Positions 31,655-41,840 of a stretch of DNA of 64,000 nucleotides are shown piece by piece; the first letter of the stretch is position 1; each line of letters starts with the position of its first letter. The DNA comes from Saccharomycodes ludwigii (lineage: Eukaryota > Ascomycota > Saccharomycetes > Saccharomycodales > Saccharomycodaceae), in assembly GCF_020623625.1 (NCBI RefSeq), contig NC_060202.1:762501-826500 (forward strand), read 5' to 3'. Below the pieces are notes generated by a model. That model saw nothing but the letters and a program-made list of their open reading frames with translations. It searched no databases and was not told the origin of the DNA. Position numbers and translations under genes: made by a program.

Positions 31655-32485
31655 ATGACGAGTGTTCAAGCCACTAACACGTCCACTTTTAAAAATAAAA
31701 GTAAACACCTTTCTAAAGAATATATAAGTGATGCTGATAGTGATGATGAATATACTGGCCAGAATTATGCGGATAGAAAATATGAACCACCAAAGAATTA
31801 TAAACAAGTCAAACATTTAAAGCTACTAGACAAAAACATGGAGCACGGTAAAAAGGAAATTTGGCTAATCAAAGCCCCAGTGGATTTGGACATTTCTAAA
31901 TTGAAAAGCTTACCAATTGATTTCAATTTATCTACTGATGGTAATAATGTTGCTACTCATAACACTTCCATTGATATTGAGAACAATAACAATAATGCAC
32001 TAAAAATTCGGTCGAATGATAGCAGCACCAATACATCATTTAAGATTAGGGAAGATTTGAGTCAAGAGGTGCAAAATACGTATCAATTATTAATTAGCAA
32101 TAACTCGAAAACAGCATTTAAATTTGAAAATGGCAACACTTCTGGTACTAATAAGAAAAGTAAAAATAAAAGCAAGACAATTATCGATAAGTTTTTCACT
32201 ATTACTGCTAGTTCCACCATCCCATCCATAGATTATAATAAAGTTAAAACAGCAAGATCTAATGTCGAACAAATTAAAGGATTAAAAATGGAACATTTTG
32301 CTACAGGGTATGATAGTAAAGATTACCTAGCAGAAGACAATACTGATATTAAAACTTCTACAAACAATACAGCCAAGAAACACAAGCATCATAAACACAG
32401 TAGTAGTAAAAAGGAACATCGTCATCATTCCCACAATGGTAAAGTTCATAAGGATAAATCAACAAGTAGCAGTCAAAAAAATTAA
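31655..32485 (+). CDS. RPA34: RNA polymerase I subunit A34.5
   Basis: 276 residues from this ATG (233 in S. cerevisiae). A34.5 pairs with A49 in a TFIIF-like module of Pol I and supports elongation on rDNA. LSKEYISDADSDDE matches LSKDYVSDSDSDDE near the start of yeast Rpa34. Then come KHLKLLD, IWLIKAPVDLDISKLKSLP (the dimerisation-domain signature), a Ser/Asn-rich variable part, KGLKMEHFATGYDSKDY (also diagnostic) and a Lys/His-rich tail. An in-frame ATG 45 bp upstream adds 15 residues; I prefer the second ATG because homology begins soon after it. The place after DAS1 agrees with YJL148W. Confidence 0.93.
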   Translation: MTSVQATNTSTFKNKSKHLSKEYISDADSDDEYTGQNYADRKYEPPKNYKQVKHLKLLDKNMEHGKKEIWLIKAPVDLDISKLKSLPIDFNLSTDGNNVATHNTSIDIENNNNNALKIRSNDSSTNTSFKIREDLSQEVQNTYQLLISNNSKTAFKFENGNTSGTNKKSKNKSKTIIDKFFTITASSTIPSIDYNKVKTARSNVEQIKGLKMEHFATGYDSKDYLAEDNTDIKTSTNNTAKKHKHHKHSSSKKEHRHHSHNGKVHKDKSTSSSQKN

Positions 32486-33753
32486 AAAAAAAAAAAAAAA
32501 AAAAAAGATTTATTTAGAAAGTAGAAGCATAATTATTATTATTTGTAGATTGTTTTTTTTTCTTATAAGTAGATGTATATTATTACCATTTGTTTACTTT
32601 GGCAGTGGGTAAAAGATTGGTTTCTAACAATTGTTAAATTTCTATTTTTTTTATTTTTTGATTAAAAAAGAAAAGAAAAAAAATGCCCTAGCGAAAATGT
32701 ATCTACCTGCCTTTCATAGTTCCAGGTTTTGTACGGTGGTTTCTGTGTATTTTTTTTTCCTTTTTTGGTATAAATTCTTATAAAAAAAATAATTCAAAGT
32801 TTTTTCTATTTAACAGCAATTTTTTCAAGTCTTGTCTTTTGAAGTGTTTAGAACTTTTGATTTTGTTCAATCTTTAACCTTTTTCCTTTTCCTTTTCCTT
32901 TTCTTTTTATTATCACTTTCATTTCGCTTTCACTTCTCTCTTTAAAATACATATACACCAAGGGGGGAAAGAGAGGCAAAGTAGATAACAAAGGAAAAAT
33001 AAGACACACAAGCAGATTGATAATATATATCAAGAAAAAAGGAAACAGGAAAGAAAATTAGAGGAAAAGGGATAAGAAAATTTTTTTTTTTAAAAAATGT
33101 TGTGATGATGTGTTTATTCTCATAAGATTTATTTATATAATTAAAAAGATAAAGACAAGGAAATAAATGAACTTAAACGTGTATTTGACAGACTGTGATT
33201 AGTTTTGCCAATATGAAAACAATATATAATAACTTCATGAATTATATCATGTGGTTTCTATTTTTATGTTGTTTTTTAAAAAAAACTAATAGCCTTTTGT
33301 TTTTGTTTATTTTTTATCCTTTAATTATTTTATTTATTTATTGAGTAAATTTTTTGATATCATTGTTGCAATGTCTTTTTTAACTTTTTTCATCTTTTTT
33401 TTTTTCTTTTTTTTTTATTGAGATGTTGTCAATTTTCTTGGTTTTATTTATTTCTTTATTTACACCTTTTTTTCCCAAAAATGCAGTTTGTCATATATTG
33501 AATTTTTTTTAGCCAGCTTTAAAACCATTGCTATTGGAGGTTGTAGTATATTATACTTTGCGATCCATGAAATAGTGATGACCTGAGGTCATGGTACATT
33601 TTTTTTTTTTTTTTATTTATTTATTTCAGCTTTTATTTCAATTTTCATTTCTTCCTTGTGGACATATTGATCCACTCATAATAATTGCTCTTATTCTTTC
33701 TTATAATTGAATTATAGATATATTTTTGTAAGAAAACAAAATTAAAGAAAAAC
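32486..33753. other. Convergent intergenic region RPA34/MRX5
   Basis: 1.27 kb between two gene 3' ends, starting with an A22 run. It contains CCTTTT repeats near 32878-32905 and a TTTA repeat near 33615. It is unusually long for a convergent gap, but I see no tRNA, snoRNA or credible frame. Confidence 0.5.
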
Positions 33754-35148
33754 TTATATAAAATTTAAAACCATTTGGGATTTTACATCTTTTTCTTTTG
33801 CACGAATGGAATCTAAGATCTCTCTTAAAACTTTGGTATCGTTTTCATTATTATTGTTGATATCCATATCTGATAGTAACTTTTCTAAACTGCTTAAAAA
33901 TTTATACCTGACCACATAAGAGGGTTCATAAAGCGATGCTAATTTATGCTTATAGCTCAATTTAACAATTTTCCATAGGTTTGATTGTTTAACCATAATA
34001 TTTGAACTACCACTCTTATTTAGCGCATTTAGAATATTTATAAACATGATTTGCTGATCATTTAATTCATTTTGATATATATTTTGCAAATATGTATTTC
34101 CCATGATTTTATTATATATTATGCTTGACTTTGTAGGAAATATTTGGAAAATACCAACCAATAATTCAATCTGTGCCTTATTGTTGACAATGCCATCATT
34201 GTTTAAACTAATGGTTTTCAATCTTGTTACTAAATAATTGTTGATTAAAATGTCCAAACCCTCCTGTTTATAACACAAAATCCACAGTAGATTTTTACTG
34301 AATTTGCTTAGTTGATTGTAATGTTCAAATAAAGATGCATCAAACAACGGACAAACGGCGGTAGTACCGGAATTTTTACTTTTGCTCAATTTGTAACTCA
34401 AATACAATTTGGTTTCTACTTTAATGGGTCGGAAGGCAGGATTGGTACCAGAAATACTAAACAACATATCTAATTCACTTAAACATTGATTAAATTTAGA
34501 AAAATTGGCGTGCGACAAAAATTTTCTAATGGTAAGCAGACTCATGTTTTCCTCTCTATTTAATAAGCAATAAGACACAAAATGGGTGTATAACTCCTCA
34601 CTGGTACTATCTTTATTCAATAATACACTCTTCATAGATGGTGACAAGTGTTCTGTAGTACCGTTAAGGATGGTAGTGTTGTTATTAGCATTAGTGTTTA
34701 TAGACTCATCTACTATTTTTTTCAATTGATTAATTAACATATTGTAATGTCTGTCATATTTGGTCGCCTTTAATTTATTTACGTTCGGTAATGCAGCATT
34801 TAACACAGAAACTAACCTATCAACATGTTGTGGCGATTTCATGGTATCACGATTCTCGATATAGCTGTTGGCAGAACTAATATTTGTGGTAGTACCGGCA
34901 GTGCCTCTTGCGACATCCCGTAGCAGTAGTGAAGTTGGGCTTTTATTATTGGTAATATATTTAATGGTAGATTGTAGTGAAGAGTTATCTATTTTTTGTT
35001 TGGTATTTATACCAACAGTAAGATTTCTAGCATTATCCTCATTCTTAGATAGCATTCTAGTGAGAATAGAAAACGATCTTTTTTTCACCATATTAAGCAT
35101 AATATCGGTTGCGATGAAATTAACAGGATTGGTAATAGTGTTGGTCAT
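33754..35148 (-). CDS. MRX5: Probable mitochondrial protein, Mrx5-like
   Basis: 464 residues. I do not recognise a domain. The N-terminus has basic, hydroxylated stretches without acidic residues (MVKKRSFSILTRMLSK around 20-35), consistent with a mitochondrial presequence. The body is helix-rich with Asn-rich loops, for example LLWILCYKQEGLDILINNYL. It lies between RPA34 and IDS2 on the opposite strand, exactly where S. cerevisiae has YJL147C (MRX5, 382 residues, a mitochondrial protein of poorly known role found with mitoribosome-associated factors). The name rests on synteny and a plausible targeting signal, not on recognised motifs. Confidence 0.6.
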   Translation of the reverse strand: MTNTITNPVNFIATDIMLNMVKKRSFSILTRMLSKNEDNARNLTVGINTKQKIDNSSLQSTIKYITNNKSPTSLLLRDVARGTAGTTTNISSANSYIENRDTMKSPQHVDRLVSVLNAALPNVNKLKATKYDRHYNMLINQLKKIVDESINTNANNNTTILNGTTEHLSPSMKSVLLNKDSTSEELYTHFVSYCLLNREENMSLLTIRKFLSHANFSKFNQCLSELDMLFSISGTNPAFRPIKVETKLYLSYKLSKSKNSGTTAVCPLFDASLFEHYNQLSKFSKNLLWILCYKQEGLDILINNYLVTRLKTISLNNDGIVNNKAQIELLVGIFQIFPTKSSIIYNKIMGNTYLQNIYQNELNDQQIMFINILNALNKSGSSNIMVKQSNLWKIVKLSYKHKLASLYEPSYVVRYKFLSSLEKLLSDMDINNNNENDTKVLREILDSIRAKEKDVKSQMVLNFI

Positions 35149-35716
35149 AAGTAAATGATTTTTACTTGTTTTTATTTTTCAACTTTATTAATTTATTGAC
35201 ATAGTTAATAAAGGATAGGAATGTGAATAATAGACAATAGTAATGAATTATGGGAGAATTTGTAATATTTTATTTTACATTTGAGATTTCGTACATAGTG
35301 ATTTTCATGTGTGTGTGTGTGTGTTTTTTTTTTCCTTTTTTGTTTGTTTGTTGCGAAAAGGCAATTAAAAAGATTACAAGTTAAGCTTTTAAGGGAAAGT
35401 TTTGAAATTTGGTGACTTTTACCTCCTCTTTTGCTTAATTTTTATTTTATTTTATTTTATTTTTTTGTGTCTTGTTTTAAAGGGCGGTTAAACTTGTTTT
35501 CTTTTTTGGTGATTATCATTTATTCCTCTCTCTATTACAAATAGCATTCTTTTCTTACCACTTAATACTACCTGTGTTCATACATACAATTTAAAGATAA
35601 ACCATTATAAGGGAAAAGAAAAGGAAAACATATTCAATAATAGAAAACAATCGGTCAGAAATTAGCCATTAATTTATTAGTTTTTTTTTCTTGACCCCAT
35701 ATTTTCTCATAATCTG

Positions 35717-35749
<33 letters not shown>

Positions 35750-35789
35750 AATTCGTACAATAATCATCAAAGAACACAGAATAAAAAAC
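35149..35789. other. Divergent promoter region MRX5/IDS2
   Basis: 641 bp. A (GT)n run lies near 35310-35324, TTTTA repeats near 35446-35462, and a 31-A tract at 35717-35747 ends about 40 bp before the IDS2 start, probably a nucleosome-excluding promoter tract. Confidence 0.55.
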
Positions 35790-37421
35790 ATGTTCGGCGT
35801 TAATCGACCATCTACTCCTGATATTGTCAATGATTTAGAGGTACCTAAAGATTTAGCCTCTGCTTTAAGAAAGTCATGGGCTGCTTGTATGCATGATACT
35901 AATGATATCAATACTACGACAGACAAAATAAATAAAGAAAAGGAAATAGCTACGACTTTAAATAATAATGAAAATAATTATCATAGTGGAGAAGAAGAAG
36001 AAGAAGAAAAAGGAGAAAAAGAAGAAGAAAAAGAGGAAAAAAGAGAAAGGAAAGAAAAAGAAAATATTAATATCAGTAGTACTGACTACAAGAATAACGC
36101 TGCTTCAATTAGTAATACTGCCATTAACTCTAATAGTATTGGCAGTATGAACAAAATGAACTCATTTTATTTAGATAGAAGAAATTCTAACTTCAACGTT
36201 TATTACGATACACCGGTAAGTACTAAAAACATAAAAAGGCCGAGCATAATTAGTATTAATAGCAATGGAACAAATACAAGTGCCTCAAGTGATGGAAATA
36301 ACACTGCTATGAACAATAAACAGCAACAAGATTTGTTATCTTTACTTGAAAGATTTAATTTTAACGGTGGGAACTCAATTACCAACAATGATAGTGCCAC
36401 CAATAATACACTCAATAATAATAATATTAACTCTACTATGTCTAATAATAAAAATACTCACATTTATACAAAAAATAGTGACAATCTCGAGAGTAATAGT
36501 AAACAACCGTGCAATTTTGTTTTAAATGATGAAAATGAGTTGCTTTTAATGAAACAAATTATGAATCCAAGATCATCTTTCTCTTCGATATCAACGAATG
36601 AGCACACTATGAATCCTACCATCAATAACTTTACAGAAAATACCACCATTACCGCGAATAATGTGCCAGTTCTTTTGAAAAATAAACAATACAGACAGGG
36701 ACACAACGAAACCGATGTTGGAAACGACATTATAATGCAGGATGAGGCAGAAAATTACACTATTGATGATAAAAATGCTAATAATTTATTTTTTATGAGT
36801 AGTATATGGGTAGTTAAATTCAGTCCAGAGTTGGTGAATAATATTATATCTATAAGTGAAATGCTATACCCTAAGAACTTACTATGCGTATTCACTGATC
36901 AGGATATTATTACGGATGATATTTTAAAGAAGACAGCAATGATACCAAATATGAGGTTCCAATTAATCTCGGCTACACCAATTGTCATAAAAAAAAACGA
37001 ACCCAAAGACAATGTATACTTTAATAGGTATGATTTACATATGTTGTATTCGTTTTATTTGTACAATTACGATTTGGTTTATTATATTAATACCAATGGG
37101 AACCATGATCTCAGCAACATTCAAAGGCTATTTGAGTATTGTCAAGCTGGGGGTGGAAAAGTAGAAGATAATAACAAGAGTAATGCTATTAACATAGGGG
37201 GAAGAATAGATAATGAAAATTGTATTATCGAGTATTACAGTACTGATGGTGGTGATGGAATAATGGTTGTTAGACCAAACAAGGATATAGTGGCTTGCAT
37301 TAATGAGTATCTAACTTGTTATGGTGACGATTATCATAAATTTGATCAATTGAAGAATATAGGTGGTTGGGATATTCTTCAAAATTTGTTTAAATATCAA
37401 ATATTTGAAAAAAAGATTTGA
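35790..37421 (+). CDS. IDS2: Ids2-like protein
   Basis: 543 residues (469 in S. cerevisiae). Ids2 modulates Ime2 signalling in meiosis and acts as an Hsp90 co-chaperone. The N-terminus RPSTPDIVNDLEVPKDLASA followed by LRKSWAACMHD is the best-conserved part and resembles Ids2. Residues 60-95 are an almost pure Glu/Lys tract and 95-330 are Asn/Ser/Thr-rich and likely disordered. The C-terminal 190 residues form a compact domain (SSIWVVKFSPELVNNIISIS, LLCVFTDQDIITDDILKKT, NIGGWDILQNLF). It sits between MRX5 and SFH5 as YJL146W does. The 3' end is only about 120 bp from the hAT element, so the IDS2 terminator region may be affected by the insertion. Confidence 0.78.
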   Translation: MFGVNRPSTPDIVNDLEVPKDLASALRKSWAACMHDTNDINTTTDKINKEKEIATTLNNNENNYHSGEEEEEEKGEKEEEKEEKRERKEKENINISSTDYKNNAASISNTAINSNSIGSMNKMNSFYLDRRNSNFNVYYDTPVSTKNIKRPSIISINSNGTNTSASSDGNNTAMNNKQQQDLLSLLERFNFNGGNSITNNDSATNNTLNNNNINSTMSNNKNTHIYTKNSDNLESNSKQPCNFVLNDENELLLMKQIMNPRSSFSSISTNEHTMNPTINNFTENTTITANNVPVLLKNKQYRQGHNETDVGNDIIMQDEAENYTIDDKNANNLFFMSSIWVVKFSPELVNNIISISEMLYPKNLLCVFTDQDIITDDILKKTAMIPNMRFQLISATPIVIKKNEPKDNVYFNRYDLHMLYSFYLYNYDLVYYINTNGNHDLSNIQRLFEYCQAGGGKVEDNNKSNAINIGGRIDNENCIIEYYSTDGGDGIMVVRPNKDIVACINEYLTCYGDDYHKFDQLKNIGGWDILQNLFKYQIFEKKI

Positions 37422-37463
37422 GTAAAGAAACAATTTTTTTTTTTTTTTTTTCCTTTCTTTTCT

Positions 37464-37495
<32 letters not shown>

Positions 37496-37916
37496 TTTTT
37501 GAAACGCTCAAAATTTATCTATTAACTTTTGATAGTGTGTGAATTAGGCATTCTTAAGAATACGTGAGAAATTCATGAGGCGAAAAAAAAACCTTTAAAA
37601 AATATTTTTTTGAAGGAAAATTCTCATTTTTTTCCTAACAAATTTTTTTAGAATTACGCCCAAATTCTTTTTTTTTAACACGACCAAAAATATAACTTAA
37701 AAAGAAAGATACAAAAATGCGTAAAAAATTTCATTTTTTTGTATTTTGTTTATTTTAGTTTATATAATAATACATTTTAGTTATTCTACTAGAATCAAAT
37801 TAAAATATAATTTTATACATTTAAAACTAAACAATAATTACATCAAATATTAATAACGAGCAAAACAATACTATAACAACAGCAAATCTTATGTACAACA
37901 TATATTAAAATTATTA

Positions 37917-40900
37917 CTATACAGATAAATTTGAAATTAAGTCTTGTTTAAAATTTGCACTAGTATAATCTACTAAAGAGTTAAACGCTTTCAATTTTAG
38001 TAGTTCGTTAACATTTGAATCTTTCCAGTTAACTTTATTTTCAGTAAAAACATACCTTGCAGAACTAAATGTTCTTTCACTGGCTATACTGGTAGCCGGA
38101 CATGTCATAGCCCATTTTATCAAAAAATTAAATATGGGATTCTGGTATTTAAATGTTTTTAATACTTCCAGATCAGTTTGCAACTGAAGTTCAAAAAAGA
38201 GTTTAATATTGTCAATGTCCCTTCCATTCTCATTAACAATTTTACCCTTTTTAAACGCATATCCTTTTTTTCTAAAATTTTTTGTTAACAGGCTATTATA
38301 ATATTGATTAACTGCTATTTTTTCAGATACTAAAGTTGAGTTGATAATTTTTCTTAATCCATTAAAAAAAACAACTTTATTTGAAACACCAGTATTATCA
38401 TGGCTAATAGAAGCTTTGTTTTTACTATTAGTGGAAATGGGAAGATTAATGTTACTAGGAGAAGAGTAATTCAAATCAGAATTGGAATCAAGATTAGAAG
38501 TGGATCCAGAAGTGGAATTAGAGGTTAAACTTGAAATAGAATTAGAGGTTGAACTTGAAGTGGATTCAGAAGTTGAATTGGATTTAGGTTTAGAAGTTGA
38601 ATTTGAAGTTGAATTTGAAGTAGAATTTGAAGTAGAATTTGAAGTAGAATTTGAAGTAGAATTTGAAGTAGAATTTGAAGTAGAATTTGAAGTAGAATTT
38701 GAAGTAGAATTTGAAGTAGAATTTGAAGTAGAATTTGAAGTAGAATTTGAAGTGGATCCAGAAGTAGAATCAGAGGTTGAACTCGAAGTAGATTTAGAAG
38801 TGGATTTAGAAGTGGATTCAGAAGTGGATTCAGAAGTAGAAGTAGATCCAGAAGTAGAAGTAGGATTAAAGATTGAGTTAGAAGTGGAGCTAGAAGTAGA
38901 ATTAGAAGTTGAACCTGAAGTAGAAGTAGAAGTTGAATTAGGCGTGGATCCAGAGGTTGAATTAGAAGTAGAATTAGAAGTAGAATTAGAAGTAGATCCA
39001 GAAGTAGAATTAGAAGTTGAACCTGAAGTAGATTCAGAAGTTGAATTAGAAGTAGATCCAGAAGTAGAATTAGAAGCTGAATTTGAAGTAGATTCAGAAG
39101 TTGAATTAGAAGTAGATCCAGAAGTAGAAGTAGAAGCTGAATTTGAAGTAGATTCAGAAGTTGAATTAGAAGTAGATCCAGAAGTAGAAGTAGAAGCTGA
39201 ATTTGAAGTGGAGGTAGAAGGGTTAGCACATTCAGATATAGGATTTGAATTCATAGGAATATAATTATCGCTTGTTCCATAAAAAAATTCTTTATAAATC
39301 GTTTCAAAATTTGAATTTATCGCATGCAAATTTTCAAAACTACTTTGATCAAAATTTTCACAAGTATTATTATTCATATCAACAATGTTATTATTAGTAA
39401 GTGCCGTACTATTAAAATTGGTATTGTTATTATCATCATCATCATTCCTATTAAATATTGAGACACGGTCCTCCAAATTTGAATTTATTTCACCCATTTC
39501 AGAAATCTTAAAAAAATCATTTAGTAATTTTACAATTATTTCCGATTCATTATCAGAATTACCAAATTCCAAATCAATAAATTTGTAACTCGTCGATCCA
39601 ATTAAGGAAGTGGCAACTCTCAGCAAGTCATTGTTTTTATACTTACTAGAATATTTTCTAAACTGCGCTTTGAAATCTTTCTCCCAACTACTATGTAAAA
39701 CTTTAATCTTTATTAATCTATCGGTGATAGGTTGTAAAAAATTTAACAAATTCATGAGCGAAACCATAATCAGAGGATAATGGGGTTCATTTTGAGAATA
39801 AAATAAAATTACGTTTTGCAATATACTGGTTATTTTAATCAATTCTTTCATAATTTGAAAATCTTTTTCTGTAAAAGCATCAGCCTTAATACCAATCGCT
39901 TTATATTCTGGGAGTAGTAAAACCTCCTCTAATTCAAGGGCTCTACTTAAAGCATCATGTAATGAATTCCATCTAACATGTATCCACTCTTTAAGTACTA
40001 TCTCTCTTTTTAATTTTTGCATAACAATATTTTTAAACATGCGGGTATGTTTAGGTGATCTTTTAAAACAAGTGTGGTGTATATTTATTTTGTTTAAAAC
40101 ATCTAAAATACCATCTTTATCGCATTCTTCATCATCAAAAGTACATCCCACTTCACTATTTGCTAATATTTCAGGATCAATGCTCTCATATTCTTCCTTT
40201 TCATTAACTCCAAAATTATCTTGGTGATCCTCACTTTCTAGCTTTTTTTTTTTTTTTAAAGTTAAACCAAAAAAGGATTTTGTAAATAAAGAAATACAAT
40301 GTAAAAAGCATCCATTATAATTGGTCTTGATAGCTGTAAAGTCATCATCCAAATGAGTGCAAATAAATTTACTTGATTTTATCGCAACAGCAGCATTATC
40401 AGATGTAAAACAAACAGAATTTTTGGATAAAAACTTATATTTCTTGACTATCTGTTTCCAACATTCAAAAACCGCTTGATGATCAAATTTTTTCTGTGGT
40501 AAAAAACCTAATAAAAACACCTTCATTTCATTAGCCTTGTTTAAAAAATGTGCATTAAATGCAATATAATGATTACCAGCCCTTGATGTCCAAGAATCAT
40601 GACTTATTCCAATAAAATTATCTTCCACAATGTTCCTAATAAATTGTTGAATAAATCTATCAACATTAAAGTCAATGTTCCCATAGTTAAGATTAATATT
40701 AAATTCCTTATTTATGGGCTTGAATGATTTTAAAACCATTTTTTCATACTTTTCATTCACTTGTGCTACTAGAGTATGAAAAGATGTAGATTTACCCAGG
40801 TGCAAAACAGATAGATCGTTACAACCATTAGCAATTTCTTCCAATGCTAATTTGCCTATTAATCCACTATTTTCAAAGATAGTAACTGGTAAATTTGTCT

Positions 40901-41528
40901 TAACTAGTAATGTTGTTAATTTTTGCGATATAGGTTTAACAAATTCCTCATTTCTTTTCCTGGCTAGATAAGATGCCAGATATTCTTTATTATTAACTAA
41001 ATGCACAAATTTAAGATGATTTGTTAAGGCGGAATTTGATGATCTTTTTCTTAAAGAACATTTGGTATTACACCCAGGATGTTTGCAGGTGAAATAAAAC
41101 GGAGTTTCATTATCAGTTAACAATTCAGGTGCCAATTCTCTTTGTGGAGTTGGGGTGAAATGCGAATATGCCCATGTTTTCAATTTACTGTTTAGTGCCG
41201 GATGCTTTGGATGCAATTCTAAGGCTAGTAATTGCGATTCAGTTAACCCAACATATTCAAATCCAGTGGTTTGTTTTCGTCTTTTGTTACTGTTAACTAA
41301 GGCGGTGCTAGTGGTGGCAGCGGTATGAATGGTATTAGCAACATTGTTAGTATCGGTGTTGTTGACAGCACCATCAACAATGGTTTCTTCTAAATCATTC
41401 AAAGGAGCGGTACTAGCATTTGTAATAGCGACTGTTGTCTCAGATACACCTTCGTTGGTGGCATCAGGGTTTTGAAGTGTGTCATAATTTCTCTTAGACT
41501 GTGTAATGTTATTTTGAGACATGTCCAT
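37917..41528 (-). CDS. hAT transposase with a giant Ser/Thr/Asn repeat insertion
   Basis: 1203 residues, one open frame. hAT transposases cut the element out through hairpinned flanks and reinsert it. Visible parts: an N-terminal disordered tail; a BED-like zinc finger at about 140-180 (FYFTCKHPGCNTKC then NHLKFVHL); the first catalytic Asp in IGISHDSWTSRAGNHYIAF (about 310); the second in SVCFTSDNAAVAIKSSKF (about 378); a helical insertion domain; and the C-terminal dimerisation region IKWAMTCPATSIASERTFSS (about 1145-1165), the most diagnostic hAT motif. The catalytic Glu was not assigned. Residues about 765-1030 are a near-perfect Ser/Thr/Asn/Gly repeat with no counterpart in typical family members, which are 600-900 residues long. 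The frame is uninterrupted, so the gene may be active. Confidence 0.93.
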   Translation of the reverse strand: MDMSQNNITQSKRNYDTLQNPDATNEGVSETTVAITNASTAPLNDLEETIVDGAVNNTDTNNVANTIHTAATTSTALVNSNKRRKQTTGFEYVGLTESQLLALELHPKHPALNSKLKTWAYSHFTPTPQRELAPELLTDNETPFYFTCKHPGCNTKCSLRKRSSNSALTNHLKFVHLVNNKEYLASYLARKRNEEFVKPISQKLTTLLVKTNLPVTIFENSGLIGKLALEEIANGCNDLSVLHLGKSTSFHTLVAQVNEKYEKMVLKSFKPINKEFNINLNYGNIDFNVDRFIQQFIRNIVEDNFIGISHDSWTSRAGNHYIAFNAHFLNKANEMKVFLLGFLPQKKFDHQAVFECWKQIVKKYKFLSKNSVCFTSDNAAVAIKSSKFICTHLDDDFTAIKTNYNGCFLHCISLFTKSFFGLTLKKKKKLESEDHQDNFGVNEKEEYESIDPEILANSEVGCTFDDEECDKDGILDVLNKINIHHTCFKRSPKHTRMFKNIVMQKLKREIVLKEWIHVRWNSLHDALSRALELEEVLLLPEYKAIGIKADAFTEKDFQIMKELIKITSILQNVILFYSQNEPHYPLIMVSLMNLLNFLQPITDRLIKIKVLHSSWEKDFKAQFRKYSSKYKNNDLLRVATSLIGSTSYKFIDLEFGNSDNESEIIVKLLNDFFKISEMGEINSNLEDRVSIFNRNDDDDNNNTNFNSTALTNNNIVDMNNNTCENFDQSSFENLHAINSNFETIYKEFFYGTSDNYIPMNSNPISECANPSTSTSNSASTSTSGSTSNSTSESTSNSASTSTSGSTSNSTSESTSNSASNSTSGSTSNSTSESTSGSTSNSTSGSTSNSTSNSTSNSTSGSTPNSTSTSTSGSTSNSTSSSTSNSIFNPTSTSGSTSTSESTSESTSKSTSKSTSSSTSDSTSGSTSNSTSNSTSNSTSNSTSNSTSNSTSNSTSNSTSNSTSNSTSNSTSNSTSNSTSKPKSNSTSESTSSSTSNSISSLTSNSTSGSTSNLDSNSDLNYSSPSNINLPISTNSKNKASISHDNTGVSNKVVFFNGLRKIINSTLVSEKIAVNQYYNSLLTKNFRKKGYAFKKGKIVNENGRDIDNIKLFFELQLQTDLEVLKTFKYQNPIFNFLIKWAMTCPATSIASERTFSSARYVFTENKVNWKDSNVNELLKLKAFNSLVDYTSANFKQDLISNLSV
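38560..39215. repeat. Degenerate 12/18-bp minisatellite inside the transposase
   Basis: Tandem units based on GAAGTAGAATTT, GAAGTAGAATTA and GAAGTAGATCCA (plus strand), coding Ser-Thr-Ser-Asn and Ser-Thr-Ser-Gly on the minus strand. The block 38600-38750 is an almost pure 12-bp repeat; the flanks mix several unit types. All unit lengths are multiples of three, so copy-number change keeps the frame. Confidence 0.9.
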
Positions 41529-41720
41529 TGTATGCTTCTTCTCTAAACATGTTGCCTGTTGTATTAATAAATTTGTTACCTTTATTTATTTAAAAATTAG
41601 TATGACGAGAAAAATTAACGTTAAAACAAAAAAAAAAGTATTGAAAAAAGCTTGATATCAGATTTTTTTTTGTAGTGATAAGGCGCTTAAACTATTAATT
41701 ATATGAACAAATTTATATGG

Positions 41721-41840
41721 AAAAAATGAGAAAATACGAGGTTTTGTGATAAAAAGTGAGGAAATACGAGGTTTTGTGATAAAAAATGAGGAAATACGAG
41801 GTTTCGCAATGAAAAATGAGGAAATACGAGGTTTTTTCAT
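41721..41840. repeat. 30-bp tandem repeats near the right end of the hAT element
   Basis: Four copies with exact 30-bp period (cores starting at 41731, 41761, 41791 and 41821), core GAAATACGAGGTTTTGTGAT followed by AAAAAATGAG; the last copy decays. They lie between the transposase start and the right inverted repeat. Clustered subterminal motifs in hAT elements such as Ac are transposase binding sites, so that role is likely here but inferred. The open frame across them is probably not coding. Confidence 0.85.

Noticed and set aside
38482-39264. Long plus-strand frame of Val/Glu repeats and a second poly-Leu frame on the minus strand
   Set aside because: Both are shadow frames of the minisatellite inside the hAT transposase; the true frame carries hAT motifs on both sides of the repeat.
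41658-41840. 60-codon frame over the 30-bp repeats (KPRISSFFI repeats)
   Set aside because: The period is a multiple of three, so an open frame is expected by chance; position next to the transposon end favours a binding-site role.
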